Shown here in pieces: positions 9,404 through 20,208 of a DNA stretch of 31,324 nucleotides. Positions within the stretch are counted from its first letter, which is position 1; each line of letters starts with the position of its first letter. The stretch is from Stentor coeruleus (Eukaryota; Ciliophora; Heterotrichea; Heterotrichida; Stentoridae), in assembly GCA_001970955.1 (NCBI GenBank), contig MPUH01000863.1:1-31324 (forward strand), given 5' to 3'. A program made the translations under genes and the position numbers. The notes beneath the pieces are model-generated. The model was not told where the DNA came from. It was given only the letters and a program-made list of their open reading frames with translations, and did no database searches.

Positions 9404-9952
9404 TTACAAGTAACTTTGATTAACATTTTTCCTTAGTTCTACATGAACCCGTATATCGTGACTTTGTGCTCTCTTGTGTGTATTTTCGTTAGTTTTAATA
9501 TCAAAATATCCTGTTCTACTGCTACGTGAGCAAGGCCTGCCTTCTATTGTCATTTTCCCTTGATCTTTAGCATATCTTTTGAACATTGGCTTGAGCTTTT
9601 CCTTCTTAGAAGGCCTGATTTTAGTTGGGCTATTATGCCTAACAACATTTAAAGATATTATAGAAGGAATCTCAGATGAATCATTAAGCTGAGGGGATCT
9701 AACAGGTGATTTTATTTGGCATTGTATTGATTTAGGTAAAGTCATTGTGTATTGAGAAATTTTTAGTGCAGGGCGATGCTTGAAACTAGCAGCTAAATTC
9801 TTATATATGGTATCCTGGGAAAAAGTATCTTTGAAAACCTTCGGCTTTGCATATTTTCTTAAACAATAGTTCAATAGGGACTTTTTTGTTGTGAGTTTTG
9901 AGGATGCTGATGATGAATCAGTATTATTAGGTTTTCTGTTTTGGGTTTCCAT
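9404..9952 (-). CDS. Small basic, disordered protein of unknown function
   Basis: 182 aa, ATG at 9952, TAA stop. The composition is strongly basic and Ser/Pro/Thr-rich, with no membrane segment or signal peptide. Short clusters include an N-terminal Ser run (TDSSSASSKL), KSPVRSPQ with two S-P sites, NSPTKIRPSKKEKLKPMFKRY, and PCSRSSRTGYF. The S-P and R-x-x-S sites suggest phosphorylation by proline-directed or basophilic kinases. Proteins of this kind in ciliates are often cytoskeletal or basal-body associated, but nothing in the sequence proves it. The frame, its ATG and reasonable codon use support a real gene. Family not recognised. Confidence 0.55.
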   Translation of the reverse strand: METQNRKPNNTDSSSASSKLTTKKSLLNYCLRKYAKPKVFKDTFSQDTIYKNLAASFKHRPALKISQYTMTLPKSIQCQIKSPVRSPQLNDSSEIPSIISLNVVRHNSPTKIRPSKKEKLKPMFKRYAKDQGKMTIEGRPCSRSSRTGYFDIKTNENTHKRAQSHDIRVHVELRKNVNQSYL

Positions 9953-11571
9953 TTATGTAAATGTTTTGATATAATTTTATGAAAAAAGTTTGGTGTAGAT
10001 TATGAAGTAGTTGATATAATATTATATGCAAATTTAGTATTATTAATGAGTTTATGATAATTCTCAAAGTTTAAATTCTCAGATAAAACTTGAGGTCCAT
10101 TGAATATCTGCAGAATATAGAAGAAAGTCTAGTCTATTATTTATATGATATGCATAGGAGAATTATTTAGTATAACATTAATTTTATATTTCTCTTATTT
10201 TATAAGGCGTTATCCTCCCTACTTCTGCAACAAGCTCCAAATTGTCTTTTCTCATCTGCCTACCTCCTTCATTTCATAGATAAATTCAAAATAATTCTAA
10301 ACATATGCGATTATTTCCACAACACAATTAAGAACTTTGAAAACACAATCAATTAGCTTTAGGGCTCCATCAATAATTACTTATATATGTTATACTAGCC
10401 GATTTCATAAATTTTAGACTTTAGTTTCATAATAAAATGCAATGCAAAAAGCTTTCTCTGTGGTAGGGGGATTTTTTTAAAGTCAATTTTGGAATTTTTG
10501 CTTATGCTAGAATGCTCCGAGTTCCCTAAAATTCTGATCAAACTGAGCAATCCACAGTCTTAAAGTTGATAAGAATATTAGTAGGAGCAACATTAATAGA
10601 AGCGCAAGTTACTTACATGAAATGCATGCAGCTAAGATAAAAATTAAATTTTTACATTCTAGATCTAGAAGTATGGCTGTGGGTAATATATAATTGAAAT
10701 TTCTGATTTATTATGATTTCAGCTACTATGCAAGTTTTATTTTAGAGGCACAGTTAATAGCAATTTTGAAAAATATGGTTTGATGTGGATTATAGAGATA
10801 TTATATGTGTTGTTGGAAGGTGTAATTTATATAGAAAGATAAGATATTGAGCTATAAATGTGATATTTTATGGATTGAGGGAAGGTATTTATTGCTCTAA
10901 TTAATTTCAGAAATATATGTGTGACTGTTATTGTAAGTATTAAAAAAGTTATTTTTAGGAAGAGTGTAGTCCAGATGCTTACCACAAAAAAAAATAAAGT
11001 TTACAGGTTAATGGAGTTATATGAAAAAAATGAAGGGAACACATTTTTGTCAAAATACATAGGGGAAAATATATAGAAATTATTGATTTCTAAATATTTC
11101 ATAATAAAAAACTTGGTTTTACCCAAAGCCAAATCAATCAGATCTATGCATAATACAAATATATCTCTTAATTAGCATTATCTTAAAAAATCCAAACAAC
11201 CTATTTCTGAATGCTATAATTCGCATCATCATAGCCTTTTTTATCTTTAAACCATCCTATTCTTCTAACTTTATTTTTCCATTCTTTTATCATCATATTC
11301 TTCAAAACCTCCCAACTCCCTATCTCACTCTTTCAATCATTATTAATAACACTCTTCTCACCAATCAAGACCAATTACCAAAGATTACCTTCTAATTCCT
11401 TTAAATCCCTTATTATTCACTGGAATATATTTATCCCAATTATAAAAAATCAACTTTCATTCTTTTAAATTCAAAATTCTCCTCATAACATATTCAGATC
11501 CTCTTCAAGCCTTAGTTTTCTTACCTATTTTATCTTTCTAATCTATACTACCACAATTCAATATTATATAT
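9953..11571. other. Long intergenic region between divergent genes, with alternating strand skew
   Basis: There is no open frame of more than about 60 codons that looks convincing. Composition alternates: a C-rich patch at about 10200-10400, a G-rich patch at about 10740-11060 (26 G to 4 C in 10801-10920), then an extreme C-rich, G-poor leader from about 11160 to the cyclase ATG. The 10200-11060 pattern resembles that of a plus-strand gene here, but coding frames are short and broken (for example 10411-10560). Confidence 0.55.
11221..11570 (+). promoter_or_regulatory. G-depleted pyrimidine-rich leader upstream of the cyclase gene
   Basis: By hand count these 350 nt hold about 89 C and 9 G on the plus strand, with a 60-nt stretch (11281-11340) of 20 C and no G. 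It directly precedes the ATG at 11572. Similar but weaker C-rich flanks precede the DENN gene (17870-18348) and 6722. As minus-strand complements they precede the PFK and USP genes. Role unknown: promoter, 5' UTR or a mutational footprint of transcription initiation. Confidence 0.4.
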
Positions 11572-14500
11572 ATGGATAGCTTTCATAAAGAAAGTGCAAA
11601 GGAAGAAACAAGTGAAGAAAACTGGCGAGAACTTGAGCTTTTTGGATCTTATAGTAACGGCTCAGACAAATATTCAACCAATATCATCAACTCCTCTAGG
11701 TTTACACTTTTGAATGTAGTTCCTAAAAGCTTATATGAGCAATTCCAAAAAATTTCTAACCTCTGGTTCGTTTTTATAGTCATAATATCTTTTATAAACC
11801 CTGAAGATACTTTTTGGCATCGATTAAGCAGGCTTCTTCCTTTAGTTTTTATTTTATGTATCAATCTTTGTAAAGATATTATAAGTTGTGTCCATCAAAA
11901 AAACAGCGATAAGAAACTGAATTCAAAAGAATATTCTGTTTGGGATGGGCAAGTGTTTAAAGAAAAACTAGCTTCTGAAATTTTAGTTGGGGATATTTTA
12001 CTTATTCTTGAATGTGAAGCTGTTCCTGCAGATATGCTTTTGTTATGTGTTGGTAGGCAAAAAGAATGTTTTGCTAATACTTTTGCTGTACTTGGAAAAA
12101 GGAATTTGCAAGTGAAAAAACCGGTTAAGGACACACAAGCGATACTGGCGGGGAATGATTTAGACGAAACTTCAGCTAATTTGAAAAGACTCAATGGGCA
12201 TATAATAGTTAGAAATGTTTGCAGAAGCGAGAATTTTAATGGGAAAATGAAACTCAGACTGTCTCCAAAAGCTACAAAACTACAAAGCGAGAATCTTATT
12301 ATAAGAGGGACAATTGTGAGCAATACACCTTGGGTTATTGGGTATGTACTTTATACAGGGAATGATTCGAATTTTTCTGTAAGGAAAAGGAAGAAAGAGA
12401 TTTCGATGACTGAGCATAAGCTAGAATATTGGAATTTTTGGATTATTGGGTTTATGGTGGGGATAACAATTATAGATTTTTTGATTGGCATATTGTTGTA
12501 TGGTGAGCAGAATGAGGATAAGAGAGAGTTTTATTTGTTTGGGTTTATTTCACAGGTTCAGGATGTGGTACCGATTTCGCTATTTTTGGCTATACATGTG
12601 ATTAGGATTGTAAGTGCATTAAGAATGAGAAGAGAAGGGCTTGGGGCTATTGTCAAAAACCCAGACTGCCTGGAGGATTTAGGGCATATCGAATATATAG
12701 TAGCTAATAAAACTGGGACAATAACAAAAAACGAGCTCAGTGCCCAGGTTTGTATAATAGGAGACAAAATATATTGGAAAAACGCTTCATCCAACCCTGA
12801 TAACAACCCAGAAATCATAGACACATACAGATCTCTAAACCGCTTTGAGTCTGAATGCTTTAATTTCAGCGACTTAAAATCTGATATTGAAAAAGGCTCA
12901 GCTTTAGCTTATCATTACTTACTGTGTATGGCTTTATGCAATCATGCAACAACTAAAGGACAAGGGGAAGACTATTTTTCATTATCAATTGACGATAAAG
13001 TCTTAGTAGAAACAGCAGCAATGCTTGGTATGAAACTTTTAACACATAGCACTTCTTCTTGTACATTAAGTTTTGAAGGCAAGGAAATGGAGTTTTTCGT
13101 CTTGGGCTACCAGCATTTCAATAATGAATTGAAGAAAAGTAGGATTATCGTAAGAGATGCTAAAAATGATTGTGGGTATCTGTATGTAAAAGGCCCAAAA
13201 GAAGAAATGTTGGATATTTTCAATATGTCATATGAAGAAAAAACTAGTATTGAAGAATTCACATTAACGAAAAATTTGATAAGGATGAGAACGGTGCTTA
13301 TGGGATATAAAAAACTATCTGGACCTGAACTTGAAGAATTTGATTTTTCATACCAAACTGCTATATCATCTCCAGTGAATAGTAGTGGACGTATTGATGG
13401 AGTTTTTGAAATACTAGAAAAAAACTGTGACTATTTAGGAATGACTGCTATAGAAGATACTATCGACAATGAAACTCGTGAATGCTTAAGCCTCCTCTCT
13501 CAAGCTGGAGTTAAAACCTGGATAACTAGTGGTGATGACGAAGAAAACACTCTAACTGCTGGAGTAAGTTCTAAGCTATTCGAAGAAAATGTACGCATAG
13601 TTCGTTTAACCAATTTCACTTCAGAGTCTGACTGCCATCACGTAATGCTCCAACAAATCAAAGAGCACATCCAACACCATCATTCAAAAAAACCTGAAAA
13701 CTCTAGTTCATTTATTGAAGAAAACGAGCAAGAAGACTCTCAAGATTTCCGAGTAAAAAGTGAACCTCTAATCTATATTGGTGCAGAAAACTCTTCATAT
13801 ACCCATGAAGAGAAAAAAATCTTCGATAAACTTACAGGAGCAGGTTCTTCAAGGGAAATTCAAACTTTAATAACAAAACAAGATGGTCATGATAATGCAA
13901 AATTATCTTTCAATCCACGTTCAGTATATTTTGTATTAAGTGTTGATAGTACTGGCTTAGAATATGGGATGTCAAGTGAAGAGTGTAGGAAATTGTTCAT
14001 TTCTTTGCTTTTTGCTGCCCATTGTGTATGCTTCCATTCTTTACAATCTGAGCATAAAGCTAGAGTTGTCAGACTTTTGAGAAATAATTTTAAGTTTCGA
14101 CCTGTTGTCCTGGCAATTGGCAATGGGCAATGCGATGCAGGGATGCTACATGAAGCAAATATTGGTGCTGGGTTAAGTAAACAAACACATTTAAACAATG
14201 CTGCTGATGTGCTGGTAGAAAAGTTCCACCAATTGATGTATTTGATAATATTTCAAGGTCATTGGAGCGCTATGAATATATCAACAATTGTCATGTATAG
14301 TATATATTCAAGGGTGCTGTGGGCAACTGTGATGGTTCTTTATAATATATTGACAAGATTTAATTCTAGTTTGATCTTTGAAGATGAGATTATTGTTCTT
14401 TACACGATAGTCTTTCCTGTGATACAGATGATTTTTGTAGGGCTTTTTGATAAGGATCTTCATGAAAATAGTTTGAAAGCCTACCCACAAGTGTACTCTT

Positions 14501-17500
14501 TGGGGATTTACCGTGATATAATATCAACGCATAAGGTTTTCTTAAGTGTTGCTGAAGGTCTGGTCCATGGGTTTATCATATCCTTGCTTTTTGTTATATC
14601 AATAGGTTTTGGAGTTACAAAGCATGGTTTGAGTATTGGTTTAGCTGAATCTTCTTTATGTGTAGCATTGGTACTCTTTGTCACAACTACTTGTAAACTG
14701 ATTATTGAGACTCATATGATAAGTATTAGCACCACTATAGGACATCTTATATCTTTAGGCCTTTTGCTTATACATCTATTTGTCAGAAACAGTCAAAAAG
14801 AATTATGGAGCGATTTTGTAGATACTCTGCAAAAAATTCCTTGCTTGATGATTGGGCTTTTTTTAATCCCAACTTTTATTTTTGCCTTACAAATCGCTGC
14901 CAAAGCAGCTAAAAGTCTTTTTTTCCCCGACATCCTCCAGTATATCAAAAGCATAAACTCAAGAGAAGTGTCTTTTGAGCTTATCTCACGTTTGAACTAC
15001 TTTAAAGATGATATAAGGAAAGTGTACCTAAAATCAAAATATCGTAACGGGAAAAAAGATAAGGATTCTCTTGAATTTAGCAAACTAACGCTGAAATTCA
15101 GATCAGAACAACCAGAATTCGAATACAACCAAGGTAAAATTATAGAAAATCTCAAAACTTATCAAAACTTAATTGTAGCCAGCTGCGTTATGATAGGGAT
15201 TATAATTATCTGTATTACAACCATCGAAGATGAAGTCTTCAAAAACAAAAGTGTCATTGTCCTTCCATGTCTTATCTTAATCATTATAGCTATGGTTGGA
15301 TACTCCTACATGTTTTCATTCAGACAAAACTTCAGATTCTTCATAACAAGCTACTACCTGACTTTATTAATTTTTATAATAATTGCCTCATTGATATATG
15401 AAATTCCTTTCACCGAAGCTAACTCAGTGCTTTTACTTGTTTTTTTCATAGCTTTTAACAGCGATTGGTTTGCTTTCCTTCTGGTTTCTATTATTAGTGC
15501 TATAATCGCTTGTGCAAATGCTATAAGATACTATTCTAGAGAGCAGTTCTCAGAAGAATTGACTCTTATTTTCATGATATATTTCATTGGATTACTTATA
15601 AATTCTGCATCAGTTGGATATAGTATTGATAAGACTAAACGACAAGAATATATTTTAATAAGAAAAGTCGAAATTGAAGTTGATAAGTCAAAAAGCGTCC
15701 TTTCATATTTATTACCAGCATTTGTTAGGAAAAGAGTTAAAGATGGGTGTAGATATTTGAGTGAAGATCAAGGAACAGTTAGTGTTTTTTTTTGTGACAT
15801 TATGGACTTTGAAGAAATCGTAGCATCATTTACACCTGTGGAGTTGACTGCATTTTTAGATGATGTATATGGTAAATTTGATCAGATTTGTCAAAGTGTT
15901 GGGGTGACTAAGATTGAAACTGTCGGGAAAACTTATATGGCTTGTGCTGGGTTAAAAGATAGTGAGGAGGAGATGGACCCGTATTTTGCTACGGTAGCAC
16001 ATGCGAGAAGGGCAATTGAGCTTGGCTTAGCTATTGTTAGGATCGTCAATAATATACACTTGAGAAAAGGTGTGACGCTTAGTGTGAAAATTGGAGTAAA
16101 TAGCGGAGGGGTCACTGCAGGTGTTATTGGATATCATAAGCCTCAGTTTTCTCTTGTTGGTGATACTGTAAATACCGCTAGCAGAATGGCTTCTACCTGT
16201 CNGGTGATACTGTAAATACCGCTAGCAGAATGGCTTCTACCTGTCCTACCTCAAACTCTCTCCAAATCTCTAACTCAACCTATGAGCTCCTTGAAGATAA
16301 ACGTGGCCTCGTATTTACACAAAGAAGCGTTGAAGTTAAAGGTAAAGGTACAATGAGCACATGGCTTGTTCGTCTTCCAGTTGGCCTGACAGAAAACTCT
16401 CTTTATGAATCTCCTATATCCCAATACACTAATAAAATTAGTGGTTCCCCAGCTCCAGCACCAACGAGAGCAATGTCTCTTTATCCACGTAGTAGCTTTG
16501 TTGAAGCTGGTACAACTCATGAAAGACGCCTTTCTGCTTTATTAACCCATTTAGAAATCTCAGACTTCAAACAATTATTTCAAAGAAAAGATACTGAACT
16601 CATAGAGCAAGTTCAATGGTTCTCATTTTCCTGTACTGAAAAAGTTAAAGAAAAAAAGTTCCGGCTTGAAACATTAGAAAACAATCGACCAGTTATAAGC
16701 TTAGCAATGATTATTATTATAATGTGCAATGCTTGTTGTATTATTATAAGCGTTATAAGTTATTCACAAAACAGATTACATTTTGAGTATTATATTGGAA
16801 AGTTAGCTATAGAAATTTTATGTGAAGTTGCTTTGCTTGCTGGCATAAAATGGTATTCAAAAGAACTGTGGTTTGCCTGGAGTATTGAATTGGTGTATTT
16901 GGGGTTTAGTATTGTAGAGATTTTAATTGGGGTTTTTGAGGTAAGAGACTTGAGAATACAGTTTATATCATATTTGAATCATATATTATTATTTTCTCAC
17001 TGTGCCGAACTATTCTTCAAGCATAATTTTTGGAGTTTGATTGTTATTACTGTTCTTTGGATTGTGTGTATTGAAGTTAATATGCCGGAAAAAACAATCC
17101 TGATTAGCATTTTTTCTATCATTGTTACAGTAACTTTAAGCTTTACGGTTTACACAAGTGAGAGGAATTTGAGAATAAATTCTACACTTAAAGCTGCTGC
17201 TAATAAGGAATTGGATAAGACAGAAAAGCTTATTAAGCAAATGATGCCTCCACATGTGGTTCAGAATTTAAAGGAACAGAGCTCGATTACTGATAAAATA
17301 TCACAGGTTACGATTTTGTATGCGGATATTGTTGGATTTACAGCTTGGAGTTCTGAAAGGTTGCCTGAAGAAATCGTCACAATGCTGTCAGAGCTTTTTA
17401 CAATGTTCGATAAAAATTGTGTTAATCATAAAGTGTATAAAGTTCATACTATTGGAGATTGCTATGTTGCTATGGGATATACTGGACAAGCTGCTAGAGA

Positions 17501-17861
17501 TACCATTCAAGAATGCTTAAACATCATTGAATTTGCCCAGCAAACATTAGAAATTATACAAAATGTAAACATTGAAAATGGGATTAATTTAAACATGAGA
17601 ATCGGCATCCATACTGGAGATGTTACTGCTGGGGTCACAGGAACAAATATTGTAAGGTATGACATTTATGGAAGTGATGTTATGATTGCTAATAAAATCG
17701 AAAGTTGTGGAATACCTGGAAGGATTTTAGTTAGCGAAGCTACAAAAAATATGATTGAATGCTATAAGGAAAAAGAGTTTAAATTTACACCGCATGTTGA
17801 TTTTTTTGTCAAGTCTACAAAGAAAAAAATCATCACTTTTTTGTTGGATAAACGTGAATAG
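11572..17861 (+). CDS. P4-ATPase-like/guanylyl cyclase fusion (frame broken by an assembly join at 16202)
   Basis: Removing the duplicated 43 nt plus N at 16202 gives one 2081-aa frame; as written it reads as 11572-16215 and 16230-17861. Residues about 20-1100 are a P4-type flippase module. It starts with DKYSTNIINSSRFTLLNVVP..LYEQFQKISNLWF, and TM4 contains VVPISLFLAIHVIRI. The catalytic motifs are altered: NKTGT at 379-383 instead of DKTGT, DLDETSANLK instead of NLDGETNLK, and AIGNGQCDAG at 848-857 instead of GDGAND. Six or so helices then lead to cyclase domain 1 (about 1395-1565), more helices (about 1690-1830), and cyclase domain 2 (about 1890-2075). Domain 1 is C2-like, with KIETVGKTYM (Glu1449 specifies guanine) and DTVNTASRM (Asn1534, Arg1538). 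Domain 2 is C1-like, with metal Asp1904 and Asp1948. The order is therefore inverted relative to mammalian adenylyl cyclases, as described for Paramecium, Tetrahymena and Plasmodium cyclases. It makes cGMP at a membrane. Confidence 0.92.
16159..16245. other. Assembly join: 43-nt identical duplicate flanking a single N
   Basis: Bases 16159-16201 and 16203-16245 are identical, separated by one N at 16202. The duplicate begins exactly after the N and codes the catalytic DTVNTASRM region twice in different frames. Deleting 44 nt restores a continuous cyclase frame through the catalytic site. This is best explained by two contigs with an unmerged overlap. Confidence 0.93.
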
Positions 17862-18348
17862 TAGTAATATTTAATCTATAATGAATTTTCAATATTTCTA
17901 TAGATAAAATCATTTCTCTGATATAAACATTTTGTTTTTATTACTTTTAAGCCTCTATAAAGCCAACAATTAACTAACTTCATATTATCTCTATCAATCT
18001 ATATAAATCCTATTAAAAAAGTCCTATCTTTTATAATATTTTCCTCATCTACTCGCATGCAAATTAACTACCTCATACTTTTATTGCTTTCAAAATACAC
18101 TTTATCTAAATAAATCCATTATTTCCAAGCAAATCTTACCGAAAATCTATTAATCTTATCTCTTCTTATTAAATCCTTTATAATTCTCATTATCTACACA
18201 TCATATCATAAAAAATCATTTTAACATTTTTAAAACACAAATCTCAGCATATTATAAAAAAAGCTTATTCCAAGTACCACATTTCAGCCACTCAGTTCTT
18301 TTCCTCTCCTTTACTTACATCTTTTAACTTTTCATAATAATCAAAAAT
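17862..18348. other. Intergenic, C-rich leader of the DENN gene
   Basis: A 487-nt spacer between two plus-strand genes. From about 17900 on it is pyrimidine-rich and poor in G on the plus strand, continuing into the 5' part of the DENN coding region. No open frame or repeat stands out. Confidence 0.5.
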
Positions 18349-20208
18349 ATGAACAACGAAGAAAGGTTTTGGGAAATTCGTTTCAAAGCCCTTAACGAGC
18401 AATATACACAATTAAAAGAAGAATATAGCCATATCAAAGAAGAATACATAGCGCAATTCCACTCATCAGACAAACTGGAAAAAGAAAATGATAACCTAAA
18501 AAGGCGCCTGGATAGCTACATGGAACGTATCGAAAAACTTGAAAAGAAAAAACTAGACCTCAAACGAAGTCTTTTGCAATGCTCAGAAGAAAAAGACTAC
18601 TTTTGCAAGCAGAACCTAAGCCTAACACAAAAATTAGAAGAGTTAGCTCTGGTCTTAGAACGACTACAAAAACAAGAGATCCGCAGAAGTAGCAACAACG
18701 AAAGTTTGAATGACTTCGCTAAATCCCTCTCTAATAAGTGGCCCCGAGTCCTAAACTCATTATCCCTATTCCTTCCCCATAGCGGGCTTTATGATAGAAA
18801 TCAAGTAGATCATTTGTCAACAAGATGCCCAACTGAAGCTACAACAACAGGAAAAACTCCTCAAGCTAACCCAGACCAGAGTCTAGCATACGACAACCTT
18901 GAATTAAAAATGTTTGAGAGTTTTTTCCTTCTAGGTATCAGTGGGATAAACATCGGCAAGCCTCAAATAACCCCTGAAATCCTATATGAATATGGAGAAA
19001 ACGCTGCAGTTTCCTCACATAAAAAAATACTCTCAGACTTTTGTTTCCCAAGTGAAGTCCAATGCCGCCCAGTACGATATAGTGCATCTGAAGAAGAAAT
19101 AAACAACATTCTTTTTGGTCAAGAACAAGAACTTCGAGGTAGCAATTGCTATATTTTTACATTAAGATCTAATGAAACCCCAGAAGGGCTTATTGAGTTT
19201 AGTGACTTGCCTAATGCTGATAAAGAGCTTATATACTGTATATGTGTACAAGTTGAAGATATTGGTATAAATAGTACAAGGGATTCTGAGTGGATAAACA
19301 CAAAATGTTTATGCCTTTTAACTTTTGTTCCATGCTTTGAGCTACATTTTAAGTTCCTTAGAGCTTTATTGCAATTGAAAAAACTGTGGAGAATGGAAAC
19401 TATGAGTGGTTATGAAAATGTTAGAATTTCATTAAGGAAGCTTCCTGAGGAAATACCTCCGAAGTGGTTAGAAATGCTTAGTTTGTATCAGGCTTGTGAA
19501 GAAATCAGCCCTGGGTGTAAGGTTTTTTTAGAAGATAGCTTGATACCACCTATTGAGTATGTTTTTCATGAGGATTTGTCTATGATTGATATACCTTGGC
19601 TATTAAGTCCACTTATTGGAGCTTTGGATGTTCAGGATTTTTTGTGGTTGGTTTCAGCTTTGGTTCAGGAGAAAAGTGTGGTTTTTGTTACTTATAATCT
19701 GGATTTGCTTAGTGCTTGTGTTTTAGCTATGCAAGCTCTATTAAGGCCATTTAAATGGCCGTATATTTTTATACCAATTATCCCTGAGTCTTTAAGTGAG
19801 TTATTGGAAGCTCCAGTACCGATATTAGCTGGTATGCCTGGAGGAAGTCCTGATTTAAGAAAAAGCATGACTCATTTGATTTGGGTGTTTTTAGATGAAC
19901 CAAATAGGAAGCGCAGGGTCCAGTATTGTACACTTCTGTTTGATGAAGTACAAGAACTCCCTAATTCTCTTAATAAACAAGAGATACTAGCAATATATAA
20001 TACAGAAAGTCAGGAAGTTAATATTACAGCATTAATCAAAGGTATTTGGAAAAAAATTATAGATAAGTTTAAAGGAAATTTCTATAACGACACAGACTCA
20101 CTTCAAAATGTTGTCACTTCTTCATTCCAACATGGAGAGCATGCTTTTTTGATGAATCTAATCCAAACTCAAATGTTCTTAAACATTGTAGAAGAAAACC
20201 TTAGTTAA
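18349..20208 (+). CDS. Coiled-coil DENN-domain protein (probable Rab GEF)
   Basis: 619 aa, ATG at 18349, TAA stop. Residues about 5-110 form a charged coiled coil rich in Glu/Lys heptads (EEYSHIKEEYIAQFHSSDKL onward). After a polar linker (110-180) comes a tripartite DENN module. The uDENN begins around MFESFFLLGISG, with FCFPS and a CYIFTLRS strand. The cDENN has SMIDIPWLLSPLIGAL, then LVSALVQEKSVVFVTYNLDL, CVLAMQALLRPFKWPYIFIP and LLEAPVPILAGM, all strongly conserved in the family. A shorter dDENN-like tail follows. DENN proteins act as GDP/GTP exchange factors for Rab GTPases in membrane traffic; the coiled coil probably dimerises or targets it. The Rab partner is unknown. The last 14 codons and the stop are repeated downstream in a 57-bp tandem duplication. 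Confidence 0.88.
   Translation: MNNEERFWEIRFKALNEQYTQLKEEYSHIKEEYIAQFHSSDKLEKENDNLKRRLDSYMERIEKLEKKKLDLKRSLLQCSEEKDYFCKQNLSLTQKLEELALVLERLQKQEIRRSSNNESLNDFAKSLSNKWPRVLNSLSLFLPHSGLYDRNQVDHLSTRCPTEATTTGKTPQANPDQSLAYDNLELKMFESFFLLGISGINIGKPQITPEILYEYGENAAVSSHKKILSDFCFPSEVQCRPVRYSASEEEINNILFGQEQELRGSNCYIFTLRSNETPEGLIEFSDLPNADKELIYCICVQVEDIGINSTRDSEWINTKCLCLLTFVPCFELHFKFLRALLQLKKLWRMETMSGYENVRISLRKLPEEIPPKWLEMLSLYQACEEISPGCKVFLEDSLIPPIEYVFHEDLSMIDIPWLLSPLIGALDVQDFLWLVSALVQEKSVVFVTYNLDLLSACVLAMQALLRPFKWPYIFIPIIPESLSELLEAPVPILAGMPGGSPDLRKSMTHLIWVFLDEPNRKRRVQYCTLLFDEVQELPNSLNKQEILAIYNTESQEVNITALIKGIWKKIIDKFKGNFYNDTDSLQNVVTSSFQHGEHAFLMNLIQTQMFLNIVEENLS

Noticed and set aside
11895-14490. Minus-strand frames of 60-142 codons within the cyclase gene
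   Set aside because: Antisense shadows of a strongly supported plus-strand coding region.
16230-17861. Separate 543-residue adenylate/guanylate cyclase gene starting at 16230
   Set aside because: Its first 16 nt repeat the end of the previous frame (duplicate around N 16202), and removing the duplicate makes one continuous protein. The ATG is an internal Met of the catalytic domain.
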